Counted from the first letter of the stretch, positions 49,601 through 58,665 are shown. The stretch is DNA of 64,000 nucleotides from CAVVSQ01 sp963848825 (GCA_963848825.1 CAWKFA010000017.1:310001-374000); one strand, 5' to 3'. Notes: generated from the letters alone by a model not told the origin. A program made the numbers and translations.

Positions 49601-52447
49601 ATAGGAGTTGGCGATGCTGTCGTTGGGCTCATAGTTGTCTGGGCCGAGATTGACGAGTTGCGGCTGGTTCGCCACGCCATTGATCGTCGTTTTGGCCACC
49701 AGGGGCGCCACATTGCCGACGCCATGATAGGTAATGTCGGGCAATTGCACGAGGCTACGATAATCGCGGAGCACGCCCGTCGCCGGTGTGGTGCCGACGA
49801 AGTTGGCGACGAAATCGGTCGCCGGCAACGCGGCGGCAGTGCCGGCGAACACCGGATTGGCGCCCGCTCCATAAGCGAAGTTGCCAACCACCAGCTCCTC
49901 TGTGCCGGCAACAGGCCCCCCCTCGATATCGATCAGCAAGTTGGTCGGCACGCTGGCGGTGACGGCGCCGCCGCCCGTGCCGGTGGCCGTCGCAGGCGCC
50001 GGCACAACGTAGAACGTGTCGGAACCCAACTTGCCGTTAACTTGTAAGTTTTCAACCGAAGACCCAAGAATGACGGGCTTGAGATCGGTCCCCGCCGCAT
50101 TCTCAACAGTGACGCGGCGATTCGGTGAATCGACCAGGATAAAATCGCTGTTGTTGGTGCCCAGCACCGTTGCTTGATCGGCTGTGTTGGCCTGACCATT
50201 GAGCGTGAAGGTGCTGGTTGCATTCGCAAAGTTAAATGTCGTGTTGACCCCGGCGTCCGTGAAGGTGCCAGCGCTTGGGCTGGTCGGCTGATAGGTAAAA
50301 CCATTGGGTCCGGAGTAGCCATTGGCGGCAAGCGCCAAGCCACCGCCAAGGTCGAGATTGACCGTGTCGACACCCATCAGGTTCACGACGCCACCGTAGC
50401 CAGTCACCGTGGTGTTCGCGCCCGTGGCGCTGTCCGCGATATTGACAGTGACGGGACCCGTGGCGCCGGTCAAGTTGACGGTCGCGTCGGCGTCGATAAT
50501 CGTGCTGGTATAGGGCAACGTACCCGCGAGGCTAAACGTGTCCACACCGCCCAGCCCGTGCAGAGCGAGCATGGCGATGGCATTCGTATTGAGGAGCACC
50601 GTTTCAAAGATGTTGTTGAGGCCCGGTTGCAGAATTTGTGCCGTGCCCTGGCCGCCGTTCGCCGCCCCCAAGACCTGGAAGGCGTCCGCGGAACTTGTGC
50701 CATCGAGATTAAGAATATCGGTACGCCCATTGGGATTGGTGGTCGCGTTCGTGAAGGTGATGGTTGCGGCTGCGCCGAGGCCGGTAAAGGTCAAGGGGAC
50801 GAGAGGCACACCACCCACGAGCCGCGACTGGATGGAACCGGCGTCGCGAGCGGCACCCGGGATATAGGTTATGCCGTTGCCGAGCTGGCCATTCGCCGGG
50901 GTATTGAAGGTCAGGTTGTCGGGCCCGCCCGAAGCTCCTCCCTGGTAGACGGCCTGTTCCACGCCGCCCGGAGAGGACGTATAGGAAAATAGGTTGGCAA
51001 CGTTGATGCTGAACTGCGTGGCAACGATGTGCGACGTATTGTTCGTGTCGTTAAACAGGAACGTATCCAGCGGCGATGGCGTGGGGAAAGTCACCACTCC
51101 GGGTGCCGGGTTCGGGATGTCTGCCAGGGCGGGGTCCGGGCTGTAAGTGACGCTTTGGCTGCCCGGGGTCTCGAGTTCCAGCGTATCGCCGAGTTGGCCC
51201 GACGCGGCGCCTGGCGTGCCGCCTGCCACGAACACCTGGACGTTCCACACCGCTTGATTGACTGCCGGCTCGCGGACCACGACCTGATCGTCGCCCGCCA
51301 GGGCATCAATAAACAGGGCGGGAGCGTTGATATACAGAACGTCGGGCCCACCGTTGACGGCTACCGTGAAGTCCTGGACACCGTCGGCCAGTGGATTGTA
51401 GCTGCCGTCCCGCGCGATAACCGTGATGTCGTCATCGCCATTGGTACCCGTGACGAGGGCAGGGCCGGCCCCGGGACCGCCGATGACAGTTACGCTCTCC
51501 ATATGACTCCAGCTCACCCGCTGTTGGCCGGCATCCTTGAGGCCGCCCGCGTCATTGGTTGGGCCAGGCTCGACTGCGAAAACGCCGACAGGGTGCAAAA
51601 TCACCTGATCGCCCGGTGTGGTGCCGATGGGGTCGCCGCCATCGGCGAACAGCGAGACGCCGGCCGAGGGGGTCAGGTCGAACGTGTCGTTGCCCGCCAG
51701 GCCATCCAGTTCCAGGTGACCGATCGCGGCAATATTCACACCAAGTAAGGTGTTGACGCTCACCAGGGCGCCCGTGGCCGTGATTTTATCATCGCCCTGC
51801 GTCCCCTCCACGAATACTTGATCGCTGCCACCATTGCCGTTAACGGTAAAGGCGCCCGCGGCCGAGGAAACATTTGTCAGATTGAAGATGGGGACGACCC
51901 CGTTGGCCTGGAAGGTGGCGCTCGCGGCGCCGATGGGTGTCACGGTAATTGAATCGGCACCGCTGGTACCATTGACCGCAACAGTTCCGGTGCCAGCGTT
52001 CAGGTTGACGATACCAACGCCGCTGATGCTCACCGATCCGAGGCCGCCGCCACTTGCGGACGGCGTCGCCGTGCCGACATTCACGGTGACAGCGGTGCCA
52101 TTGCCGACAAGTGCCAAACTGTCTGGATCGGGGGTGCCGCTGCCGTTGACAACGATGTTTGTGTAGGGCAACGCCGCCGCGCTGGCCGTCAACAAGTATT
52201 GATTGTCGCCGGCAAGGCCGTTGAGCGTCAGGTTCGCCACCCCTGGCGTGACCACGTCGATTTGATTGTTGAGAAGGACTTCACCGCCGGCAAGGAGGGC
52301 ACGCACCGTGAACGAATCGTTGGCGGCCGTGCCATTGTAGATCAAGGTATCGCTTCGTCCGCTGGCAGTTGCGATGGTCAGAGTGCCCGGGCCGCCAAGG
52401 TTGCTAAAACTCATCGGCACCAGGCCCGCGGGCGCGCCAACTTGCAC
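45371..52447 (-). CDS. Giant lectin/adhesin, C-terminal half: PPC-like, Ig-like, FG-GAP and five FN3-like repeats
   Basis: 2358 residues, the largest intact frame of a gene beginning at 58,665. Its N-terminal part repeats short GTxGxDxxxV/LDGLAGNDTFDL beta motifs like degenerate RTX-type repeats. Around nt 49,650-49,200 is a pre-peptidase C-terminal-like domain (PNDSIANSYFLG, DQDFYRVVAQTTGTLDFQVYF). Ig-like domains follow (NVTNDNKPTIYIRLND; VTSAPGAVTPYVLLAQ...), then FG-GAP/VCBS-like repeats (PVVGDFDGSGHFELATYQPDTNTW, VAKDMNQDGVTDIGLYVP; near 46,700-47,150) and five FN3-like repeats to the stop. Secretion and surface attachment are inferred; no sortase or autotransporter module is seen. Confidence 0.85.
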   Translation of the reverse strand: MQVGAPAGLVPMSFSNLGGPGTLTIATASGRSDTLIYNGTAANDSFTVRALLAGGEVLLNNQIDVVTPGVANLTLNGLAGDNQYLLTASAAALPYTNIVVNGSGTPDPDSLALVGNGTAVTVNVGTATPSASGGGLGSVSISGVGIVNLNAGTGTVAVNGTSGADSITVTPIGAASATFQANGVVPIFNLTNVSSAAGAFTVNGNGGSDQVFVEGTQGDDKITATGALVSVNTLLGVNIAAIGHLELDGLAGNDTFDLTPSAGVSLFADGGDPIGTTPGDQVILHPVGVFAVEPGPTNDAGGLKDAGQQRVSWSHMESVTVIGGPGAGPALVTGTNGDDDITVIARDGSYNPLADGVQDFTVAVNGGPDVLYINAPALFIDALAGDDQVVVREPAVNQAVWNVQVFVAGGTPGAASGQLGDTLELETPGSQSVTYSPDPALADIPNPAPGVVTFPTPSPLDTFLFNDTNNTSHIVATQFSINVANLFSYTSSPGGVEQAVYQGGASGGPDNLTFNTPANGQLGNGITYIPGAARDAGSIQSRLVGGVPLVPLTFTGLGAAATITFTNATTNPNGRTDILNLDGTSSADAFQVLGAANGGQGTAQILQPGLNNIFETVLLNTNAIAMLALHGLGGVDTFSLAGTLPYTSTIIDADATVNLTGATGPVTVNIADSATGANTTVTGYGGVVNLMGVDTVNLDLGGGLALAANGYSGPNGFTYQPTSPSAGTFTDAGVNTTFNFANATSTFTLNGQANTADQATVLGTNNSDFILVDSPNRRVTVENAAGTDLKPVILGSSVENLQVNGKLGSDTFYVVPAPATATGTGGGAVTASVPTNLLIDIEGGPVAGTEELVVGNFAYGAGANPVFAGTAAALPATDFVANFVGTTPATGVLRDYRSLVQLPDITYHGVGNVAPLVAKTTINGVANQPQLVNLGPDNYEPNDSIANSYFLGAGSAINVQRAAIFPNVLEHRFAPADQDFYRVVAQTTGTLDFQVYFNLYPGLLPAGGNLNIEAFDAAGDVIASSVGGPATFGAAGAAGNDRIRIPAVAGQTYYLEVFGASAEGGSRVINGYNMTVVNTAPPTPFNLELSRSVLAVTLTSGGSGYATPPAVTVTGGGGSGATAIAVLGTGASAGKVVAITITNPGSGYTTPPSIGFSSGTAAATASIGDTGDLPKTAANDDTGRSQFDNVTNDNKPTIYIRLNDGVLLNDLPGNSTPSNPPVGTIPITLVGAGVSAGYRVAIFDGDNSQAPVTPTAFATQVAGFPGLYQYTFTTPLADGVHHIHAAVQMVDPATPTVTGFGSFNAVSLDLTIDTAPPPVNFGPTYGVNGDGLAASSDSGVNTVPDAGTLSERITNVSSPTFFGTAEANSIIQIFAVTSAPGAVTPYVLLAQTTAVPLDGTNADPNGYWSMQSGVNMNDQNYFAPRDGERQIFVVATDLAGNTTPQPGQPGATAMNIFVDTTGPQIGNIQITGSPAFNLFGVKPSNQLQGPTPLVKSLTITVQDGPGRNADFLYNAIEADLASTPGAFLVAGDQVGNVAITSVNVINNPPVSGQPATATVQLTFGRALPDDRYTITINAANIVDPAGNLLDGESNGVQPLGIPTFPSGDGNPGGNFTARFTVDSRPHIGIDGNGIQELDVNGNGIWDPTNAKDATNSDKAFAFGLYTDNLLAGNFAPAGQNGNGFDKLGVYGVVNGQFRFMLATSGITDGVLTPSAAQTLQINGLPVAYHFNPAISADEVAVFDGHGNWYIDYTHTNNITSASMVIHDGLSGYPVVGDFDGSGHFELATYQPDTNTWQFDLTPLTHPGITTTFRWGFAGVQERPVAKDMNQDGVTDIGLYVPVSLSSAITPGNNWFFLVSQGTPVVGTINTLNHAFSPLDNALDPGKSTSGNDLYFTFGNGFFQPIVGIWDPPAASTGVDTTPLLPAPTGDSGPHGTIATNLPTFTWNSVTGASSYEVWLTDQTTGLTVTPTVAGTTWTPTQALNIGDNYTWWVGPVNTNGSISWSAAVTFNIAPTANTVSGTVTTLQPIFTWGSVSGAASYQIWLADRTTGQTVSPIITDSSWTPAQPLNVGDNYTWWVGAVSVSGTIGWSSGQSFSVAAVAASLSGTIATTSPSFTWTGVAGVSSYQIWLTDQTTGQTLAPTVTGTTWTPSQALNLGDRYTWWIGTIGTSGKIAWSSGQTFSIGIVTNGPSGTIATNLPTFAWTSLAGISSYEIWLTDQTTGKTVTPIVTGTSWAPSSGLRFGDNYVWWVGAIGAGGKISWSGAQYFTIAPTVSGPGGTSASGSFAFSWSSVIGASSYQVWLTDQTTGQTVTPIVTGTTWTPTQSLIKGHKYIWWVGVVDIFGSIGWDSAQTILITS

Positions 52448-53265
52448 CGTGCCGGCATCCGGCGCGCTGCCGGCGCCAACGTCACGGTACTCGCGGAAGG
52501 AGTGGTGACCGTCAAATTATCCCCGCCTCCCTGGCCATTGAACGCCAGAGTCGGCACCTTGGTAAACACCAGCGCCGCTGAACCCAAAATCGCAACCTTG
52601 CCCGCGTCCGCGGCGGTTGGGCTGTAATTGATGTTGTCCGCCGCGCCACTGCCATTTACGGTCAGCAGATTGTTGGCCCCGGCCGTCCCGTTGACATTGA
52701 TCGTGGGGCTAACTCCCGCCATGACGATCCCCACGGGCGCGACCGTGTACGTGTCATTGCCAAAGCGCCCATTGAGGTTCAGGACGTTGAAGCCGGCAAA
52801 GGTGACAGGTGCCTGGGCATTGACCCAGGCAATATTTTTGCCACCAAGGGTTTGGGACGTGATGGCGTCATTGCCGTTTGTGCCCAATATCGTCAGGCTA
52901 TCGGTCGAGCCGGCGGCGGTGACGCTGATGGCTTTCATGCCGGCGAAGTTCACGATACCGTCAACGCTCGCGACGATGCCGGCGTCGCTCGTGGTGCCCG
53001 GCGTCACCGTGGTGGCGCCTGTGGCCGTGTTGGTGATGTTGAGAATGTCGCTCGCGGGAACCTGACCGCCTGATATGGTCAAGGACGGGCCGGCGGTGCC
53101 GGTGACGTTTACCGTGTCGGCACCCGCGCCGGTCGCCACCAGCAATGCCTGGACGTTCGCATTCACCACCGTGAGCGCCTGGAGTGCACCTACCTGCACG
53201 GTGTCATTCGTTACTCCGCGCGCGACGGCGATGGTGTCGGCGGCACTGGTGCCGTTCACCGTCAC
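52411..53265 (-). CDS. Giant lectin/adhesin, internal segment (frame 4 of 5)
   Basis: The same repetitive beta sequence as its neighbours (GTSAADTIAVARG, GTNGNDAITSQTLGG, LNGRFGNDTYTVAPVG). The frame breaks near 52,465 and 53,355 each have the phase of one lost base, and repeat sequence resumes immediately on both sides. It is not a separate gene. Confidence 0.6.
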   Translation of the reverse strand: MTVNGTSAADTIAVARGVTNDTVQVGALQALTVVNANVQALLVATGAGADTVNVTGTAGPSLTISGGQVPASDILNITNTATGATTVTPGTTSDAGIVASVDGIVNFAGMKAISVTAAGSTDSLTILGTNGNDAITSQTLGGKNIAWVNAQAPVTFAGFNVLNLNGRFGNDTYTVAPVGIVMAGVSPTINVNGTAGANNLLTVNGSGAADNINYSPTAADAGKVAILGSAALVFTKVPTLAFNGQGGGDNLTVTTPSASTVTLAPAARRMPARCKLARPRAWCR

Positions 53266-53348
53266 CGTGTTATTGCCGCCAGCCGCGTCGAGTGTAAAAG
53301 CACCGTTCAGGCCGGCGAATGTGATCGTTGGGGAGGCCGGACCATTGG

Positions 53349-54242
53349 TTAGTGTGCCTGCGCCGCACCGGTCGGCGTGTAGCCCAGGCTATCGGGCCCT
53401 GGTGTCGCCGTGACTGCAAGTGTCGATCCCGCAATTCCAGAACCATTCAGGAAAAGGTTGGCGACATCCGTCAGGGCACCGAACGCCAGCACACTAAACG
53501 TATTCAAAACGCCCGACAGGCCGTTGAGATTCAGGTCCTCGATGCCCGTGATGGAGATAGGCCCACCGACCACGCCGTTGACCTGATTGGTGCTAAAGTC
53601 GACGGTTGCCGCGAGGCCGGCGGCGGTGGCATTGATGTTGAGCGTGTCGCTCCCCTGGCCTGGCTCGCCCCCGATTACCCTGATGCCGCCGGCAAAAAGG
53701 CCGCTGGCGGCTATGTCGATGGTGTCATTGCCGCCCAAAGTGTCGATGACCAGGGTGCTGAAGCTTGACACGTCCACGGTGTTAGTGAAGCCGAGGTTGT
53801 TGGTGACGGTGACTTTACCAGTCGCGTCCACGCTGACGTGATCGTCGGCCGCGGTACCATCGACGACCACGGTTCTGCCGGGGCCGGCGGTTTTCACGAT
53901 CTCGAAATTCTGGTAGCTCAACCCCAAAAGCGGTTGGCCATTGGCGTCCACGGGGGCCACCGTGCCGCTGCCGGGCGTGCTCCCTGGTGTGACGACAGCA
54001 TTGCTGGTGGTGATGTCCAGTTCGTCGCCGGCGCCGGCCGGCTGGCCCAGCGCGTCGTCATAAAGTTGGCTGATTCCCGACAACAAAAATGTCAAGCTGT
54101 CGAGCCCGGAGGTTAGCTTCAACGTTCCGGACTCGATGCTGCTGGGTGTGTAGGCGTAAGTATCCGTGGAAGAGGTGCCGACGATCTGCACGGTATCGAT
54201 CTGGTTCGCCGCGCCTGCGCTCGCGTCGCCGACAAGCGCCAC
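53349..54242 (-). CDS. Giant lectin/adhesin, internal segment (frame 3 of 5)
   Basis: Continues DYSALGVG from the upstream frame with VALVGDASAGAANQIDTVQIVGTSSTDTYAYTP. Motifs such as DTLGGNDTIDIAASG and NLNGLSGVLNTFSVLAFG repeat the pattern seen on either side. Joined to its neighbours by one-base phase changes near 54,260 and 53,355. No separate start signal is evident. Confidence 0.6.
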   Translation of the reverse strand: MALVGDASAGAANQIDTVQIVGTSSTDTYAYTPSSIESGTLKLTSGLDSLTFLLSGISQLYDDALGQPAGAGDELDITTSNAVVTPGSTPGSGTVAPVDANGQPLLGLSYQNFEIVKTAGPGRTVVVDGTAADDHVSVDATGKVTVTNNLGFTNTVDVSSFSTLVIDTLGGNDTIDIAASGLFAGGIRVIGGEPGQGSDTLNINATAAGLAATVDFSTNQVNGVVGGPISITGIEDLNLNGLSGVLNTFSVLAFGALTDVANLFLNGSGIAGSTLAVTATPGPDSLGYTPTGAAQAH

Positions 54243-57200
54243 GGTGCTGAAGGCGCCCCCGTGCCGACCCCCAGCGCGCTATAGTCGATTGAGGGATAGC
54301 CGGCCAGCGTCACCGACCCGTCGGTAGCGTCCGTCGGGCGAACCGTGAAACTGTCATTTCCTGTTGTGCCAAAGACTACGACTGTGTCTCGGCCGGTGCC
54401 ACCGCCACCATCGATGCCCAGATGGCCTGCCCCCGTCACGTTCACGGTGGTCGATCTGCTGTTCCCGGCTCGGAGCACAAAAGCTGTCGTGGTGCCGTTC
54501 GTTCCCCCCTGGCCGACCTCAAACAGGTCAGCGGCGTTGGTCGTGCCCAGCAGCCTGACAGTAGCCAGAGGGCTGCTGCTGACAACATTCAACGGCACGC
54601 TGCCGTCTTGGCGGCCGACGACCGTGGTCGTGTCGCGCCCGCCAAGCGTGTTGATATTCAACGTGTTGAAATTCGTGAAGTTTTGAATGTTATAAAGCGG
54701 CGCCGACGAGGCTGAATCGGTGACGCGGACAAGTTCATCCGCCGCTGTGCCGGTGCGGGTCAGATCGACGTCAAATAGGTCGTTGCCGCTGGTGCCGGCG
54801 TTGGCGGGGTCAGTTCCCTTGAGGAAGAGGTTGTCGGTATCGCCCAGCGTGCCATCGTTGCCGTTGACAATGATGTTGGTGTTGTTGGCGTAGTTGACGA
54901 TGGCCACGGAGGTGTTGCTGGCCGCGTTATTGTCGTAGAGTTGACCGGCTTGAGGGCCAGAGGGCTGGACCACGATATTGTCCGAGACACCGGCGACGGC
55001 ATTGTAAACCAACAAGTCGGACCCGACCGGCACTGAATCTTGGTCCGGGTTGGGAACCCCGCCATCGGGTACGGGATTGCCCTGATTGTAATAGGTCTCG
55101 ATGCCCCAGCCCTGCGGCGTGTTGTTGGCGTACGGCGTTATGTCCAGGGCGTTAACGCCGGCGGGATCGCTGGTGTCCGGCAAGGCATTGCCGTTGGTGT
55201 CAAAGCTGGCCGCCGCGCCGCCAGCCGCATTGATGCGGGTAACGCCGTAGAAATAGAGGGGCGAGCTGATGCCGCCGCCCTGCAGGCCGGCCACGTCGGG
55301 GATGCCGACCGCGCCGGTCGCCGGGTCCCAACTACCGCCGAGTTTCAGACTGAACTGATGCCTGCCATCGCTGGCTCTCACAAACTCCGTGAAGAAGCCG
55401 CCTTCCCCGTCCGGTACTTGCGTCGGGATTCCCAGCGGGTCAATGCCGCCCCGGACCTTGAAATAATCATCCTGGTTGCCGCCGGCCACGCTGTTGTCAC
55501 CGATCATGTTGACGACGCCGTTGCCGGGACTCAAGTTGACGCGCTCGATTGAGCTGAAAGCTACGCCGAAGGGGCCATCCACACCGGGGTTGCCAGTCAC
55601 GGTCACATTGGGGACCGTGGCGCCGTCGCTAAAAACATCAACCGAACTATCGAAAGTGGGTAGGAGTAGTTCATCCCCCTGCGGCTCGCCGGTGGTCGCG
55701 TCCGCGGTCAGGGCCGGTTGATTGCCGTTGACCTGAATATTGAAATTTCGGGAAGGAGCCACCGCGAAGCTGTCCGCGACGCCATTCGACTGGAAGGATG
55801 ATTCGTCGCCGCCATTGACGATCAGGCCCGGTTGCTGCGTCGCAGAGGCAGGCCCCGCCTGGGCAAACGTGGCTGTGTTTAGATGGATGCTTACCAGGTT
55901 GCCAAGTTCGTTGTTGCCAACCCAGACAAGCGAATCCGACACGCCGATATCGTCATAGGCATTGCCTCCACCAAAACCCTTTTGCAAGACGCCGGCGCCC
56001 AGGCCGAAAATATTCAGGCTGCCGGTCGTGTTATCGACCAGATCGCCCTCGCTGGCGGCGTAGACGATCGCTTGATCGCCGCGGCCTGCGGTGGAACTAT
56101 TGCCACCGCCGTCCAGGGTCAGTCCGCCGCCGCTGATACCGTTAATGAGGAGGTCAGGCCCGGCGCCGCCGCCGGCCACGCCCGGAAGATTGTGGGCGCC
56201 ACTGATGTTGGTGAGCTCCGTCGGTGGTGATTTAAGATAGGGTTGGCCCCCCAGAAACGCCGTGACCGAGGCGCCAATGACGGTCCCATTGGGGAGAAGT
56301 GCATTGGCCGGGCCTGAGGGAGCGGCGGTCATGGGCAACTCGGCAACGGTAAGAAGATCGTCGCCGCTGGTGCCGGTAATCTGCACCTGGTCGTTGTTGG
56401 TTTGCGCGCTGGCCGTGTTGAAAATAAGCGTCTGCACGGATTGCAACTGCAGCGCGATGTCGGCTGCGCTGCCACCCAGACCACTACCGGAGGCCAGGGG
56501 CGCGATGTTGAGATCGCCGGCCGTGCTGTCTTGATAGACGAAATTGAGGGCACGTCCGCTACCGGAATTGTCGTTGACGATGACTTGATTTCGATTCACG
56601 TCCGCCGCGCCGGCCGTGGCATTTCCCGCCAGGACGAGTGCGCTGAGCGGCGTGAAGCCATTGGCTCCAAGGTCCTGGGCGATATTCAGAAAGAAGCGAT
56701 CATTCCCACCCTGGCCATTGAAATAGTTGTTGCCGGAAAGGTTGTCGCCAGCGATGGTGAATGTATCGTCACCCGTGCCGGCATTGATTGTGGTGGTCGT
56801 CGGGGTGGGCAGAAGTACGCTATCCCCACCGGTGTCGTCCACCGTGAAAGTATTGCCGCCGGTACCGCCGTCAATCGTCAAGGAATCGAAGTCGTTGTAG
56901 ACATAATTGATGTCGCCGGGCGCCAGCGCCTGGATCTTGCCCCAGGTGCGGCCAGCTTCGCTGCCGGCGCTATTGTTCGGCGAAAACGTTTGCAAAACTA
57001 CATTTTGTCCAACCGGATCCGCCGAGTCATCGACAACGATCTGATTGCGTGCCGGAAAGTTTTGCAGATTCAGCGTGCCCAGTATGCCTTGCACGCTATG
57101 GTTAACGCCGACATTGACGATGCTGTCCGGGCCAGACGATGGGCCGTTGCCGAGATAACTCGTCACGACGCTCGCGGGGGTGGTCAATACGGTGACATTA

Positions 57201-57940
57201 TCGGCCCCGGCCGCTCCGCCGACGACGTCCAGATTGGTCAGGCCTGCCCCCGGCAAGGGATTGTTGATGGTGATGGTATCGGAGCCAGTGTCGCCCGTGA
57301 CCGTGGCGTTCGTTTTATTGGCGAAATCAACTTTCTCGAAGCCATTGGGGGCGGCGGTGGTCCCGTCATTCACTTCCGTGGCCTGGGTCGAGAACAGCCA
57401 GTTATTGATGGTTTGCACCGCGGTCGCCGAGCCCGTGCCGCCACTGAAACCGATGAAACCGGCCGAGCCTACGAGGCTCGGTAGGTCGACCGCTAGCGAA
57501 AGCAGCGGCGTGGCGGGCTGACTCGCGCTTCGCGAGGCAAACACACTCAGCAGGTGGCTGGCGGCGTCGTAGTTGATCCAGGCGTACGTGGTCCCGCCCG
57601 CGAGAGCGAAGCCAGGATCGGTCAGATTGATATCACCGTTGTTGCCATTTTCCAGGACGGCCACGTGATTGGCGCTCGACCCATCGACTTCGGTGTTGGC
57701 GAAGGTGTCAAACTCCACCGCCAGGCTATTGTCAATGGCACTGCCGGTATTGCTCACATCGGTCGTATAACCAAGGTCTCCGCCAAACCCCCCGAGCGCG
57801 CTGAGGGAGCTATTTTGGATCATAAACGTGATGCCATCAGCTTCGGGGTTGGTGCCGCCGGACATCGAGAATTGAAAAGCTGACTGAAAAGATGCCGTCG
57901 TACTTACGGGCGTGTTAAAAAACGCGGAACTGGCTTCCAA
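54119..57940 (-). CDS. Giant lectin/adhesin, N-terminal half with L-type lectin domain
   Basis: 1273 residues in frame; real coding continues upstream past the nominal Met into SVNTLTLNGSAAYAGNTLQLTDGGG. The first ~185 residues form a legume-type (L-type) lectin fold: ASFQSAFQFSMSGGTNPEADGITFMIQN, GGDLGYTTDVSNTGSAIDNSLAVEFDTFANTEVDGSSANHVAVLENGNNGD, TTYAWINYDAASHLLSVFAS, GFIGFSGGTGSATAVQTINNWLF. The EFDTFANTE...NHVAV stretch carries the metal/sugar-site pattern. The rest is long beta-repeat sequence (GTGDDTFTIAG, GQGGNDRFFLN, GTSGDDLLTVAE). Carbohydrate binding at the surface is inferred. Confidence 0.82.
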   Translation of the reverse strand: MEASSAFFNTPVSTTASFQSAFQFSMSGGTNPEADGITFMIQNSSLSALGGFGGDLGYTTDVSNTGSAIDNSLAVEFDTFANTEVDGSSANHVAVLENGNNGDINLTDPGFALAGGTTYAWINYDAASHLLSVFASRSASQPATPLLSLAVDLPSLVGSAGFIGFSGGTGSATAVQTINNWLFSTQATEVNDGTTAAPNGFEKVDFANKTNATVTGDTGSDTITINNPLPGAGLTNLDVVGGAAGADNVTVLTTPASVVTSYLGNGPSSGPDSIVNVGVNHSVQGILGTLNLQNFPARNQIVVDDSADPVGQNVVLQTFSPNNSAGSEAGRTWGKIQALAPGDINYVYNDFDSLTIDGGTGGNTFTVDDTGGDSVLLPTPTTTTINAGTGDDTFTIAGDNLSGNNYFNGQGGNDRFFLNIAQDLGANGFTPLSALVLAGNATAGAADVNRNQVIVNDNSGSGRALNFVYQDSTAGDLNIAPLASGSGLGGSAADIALQLQSVQTLIFNTASAQTNNDQVQITGTSGDDLLTVAELPMTAAPSGPANALLPNGTVIGASVTAFLGGQPYLKSPPTELTNISGAHNLPGVAGGGAGPDLLINGISGGGLTLDGGGNSSTAGRGDQAIVYAASEGDLVDNTTGSLNIFGLGAGVLQKGFGGGNAYDDIGVSDSLVWVGNNELGNLVSIHLNTATFAQAGPASATQQPGLIVNGGDESSFQSNGVADSFAVAPSRNFNIQVNGNQPALTADATTGEPQGDELLLPTFDSSVDVFSDGATVPNVTVTGNPGVDGPFGVAFSSIERVNLSPGNGVVNMIGDNSVAGGNQDDYFKVRGGIDPLGIPTQVPDGEGGFFTEFVRASDGRHQFSLKLGGSWDPATGAVGIPDVAGLQGGGISSPLYFYGVTRINAAGGAAASFDTNGNALPDTSDPAGVNALDITPYANNTPQGWGIETYYNQGNPVPDGGVPNPDQDSVPVGSDLLVYNAVAGVSDNIVVQPSGPQAGQLYDNNAASNTSVAIVNYANNTNIIVNGNDGTLGDTDNLFLKGTDPANAGTSGNDLFDVDLTRTGTAADELVRVTDSASSAPLYNIQNFTNFNTLNINTLGGRDTTTVVGRQDGSVPLNVVSSSPLATVRLLGTTNAADLFEVGQGGTNGTTTAFVLRAGNSRSTTVNVTGAGHLGIDGGGGTGRDTVVVFGTTGNDSFTVRPTDATDGSVTLAGYPSIDYSALGVGTGAPSAPWRLSATRAQARRTRSIPCRSSAPLPRILTPTHPAASSPER

Positions 57941-58665
57941 CCCGCCCCCATCGGTGAGTTGTAAGGTATTGCCGGCATAGGCGGCGCTGCCATTGAGCGT
58001 AAGCGTGTTGACGCTGGCGAAGTTCGGGTAGTCAAGAACGGCGCCAGCGGACCGTTGACGACGTTGATCTGCTCGCCCGCGTGCGTGCCGGTATTCACGG
58101 CGTAATCTGTTTCGGGCACGGTGTCGGTGACGGGGGCCAGGCCCGTGAAGGTAATCGTTTGCGTGGCGGCGCCAGACTGGTGAACAAGGGTGCCGGCATT
58201 GGCTGGCACATCATCGCTGGGCGTGAAGCTGCCGCTGGTGGAACTGCCGCCCAGGTCGAAAAGATTTCCATGGCCGTTGCCGTTGTAATGAATGCCGTTA
58301 ATCGGCGCGAACAAGCTTCCATTGGGGTTGTTGATGGTGAGGGAATTGACGCCGGTATCGTTGAAAACAAACGACGTGATGCCGTTAAAGGCAACAGGAC
58401 TGCCGCCGTTCAACGTATAGCTGCCGCTGTTGGGGCTCGTGGCGTTAACGACCAGCGTATCGCCGCCGGTGCCATTAATTACGAGGGGAGCGGTGGCGAG
58501 CAGATTGAAGGCTGCCAAGGTCGGTGTGATCCGATCCTCAAGATGTTCCAGGAGCAACGGCTGTCGGCGATGGTGAGTCCGGCCTGGCTGACGCCGGCCT
58601 TCCTGTCCGAGAATTCTTTGCTGCAACCGTTTTAACCAATGTCGGAAGCTGTTATGAAATGCCAT
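57904..58665 (-). CDS. Giant lectin/adhesin, N-terminus with planctomycete secretion-type motif (frame 1 of 5)
   Basis: The true start of the gene that runs to 45,371. The basic N-terminus (HWLKRLQQRILGQEGRRQPGRTHHRR) precedes LLLEHLEDRITPTLAAF (37-53), the LE-LE-DR-x-xP motif also seen in the 15.4 kb gene (LEILEERYAPA). Valid coding runs to about 58,045 (EQINVVNGPLA); one lost base later the next frame continues VLDYPNFASVNTLTLNG. Restoring all frames gives about 4,430 residues. Confidence 0.75.
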   Translation of the reverse strand: MAFHNSFRHWLKRLQQRILGQEGRRQPGRTHHRRQPLLLEHLEDRITPTLAAFNLLATAPLVINGTGGDTLVVNATSPNSGSYTLNGGSPVAFNGITSFVFNDTGVNSLTINNPNGSLFAPINGIHYNGNGHGNLFDLGGSSTSGSFTPSDDVPANAGTLVHQSGAATQTITFTGLAPVTDTVPETDYAVNTGTHAGEQINVVNGPLAPFLTTRTSPASTRLRSMAAPPMPAIPYNSPMGAGWKPVPRFLTRP

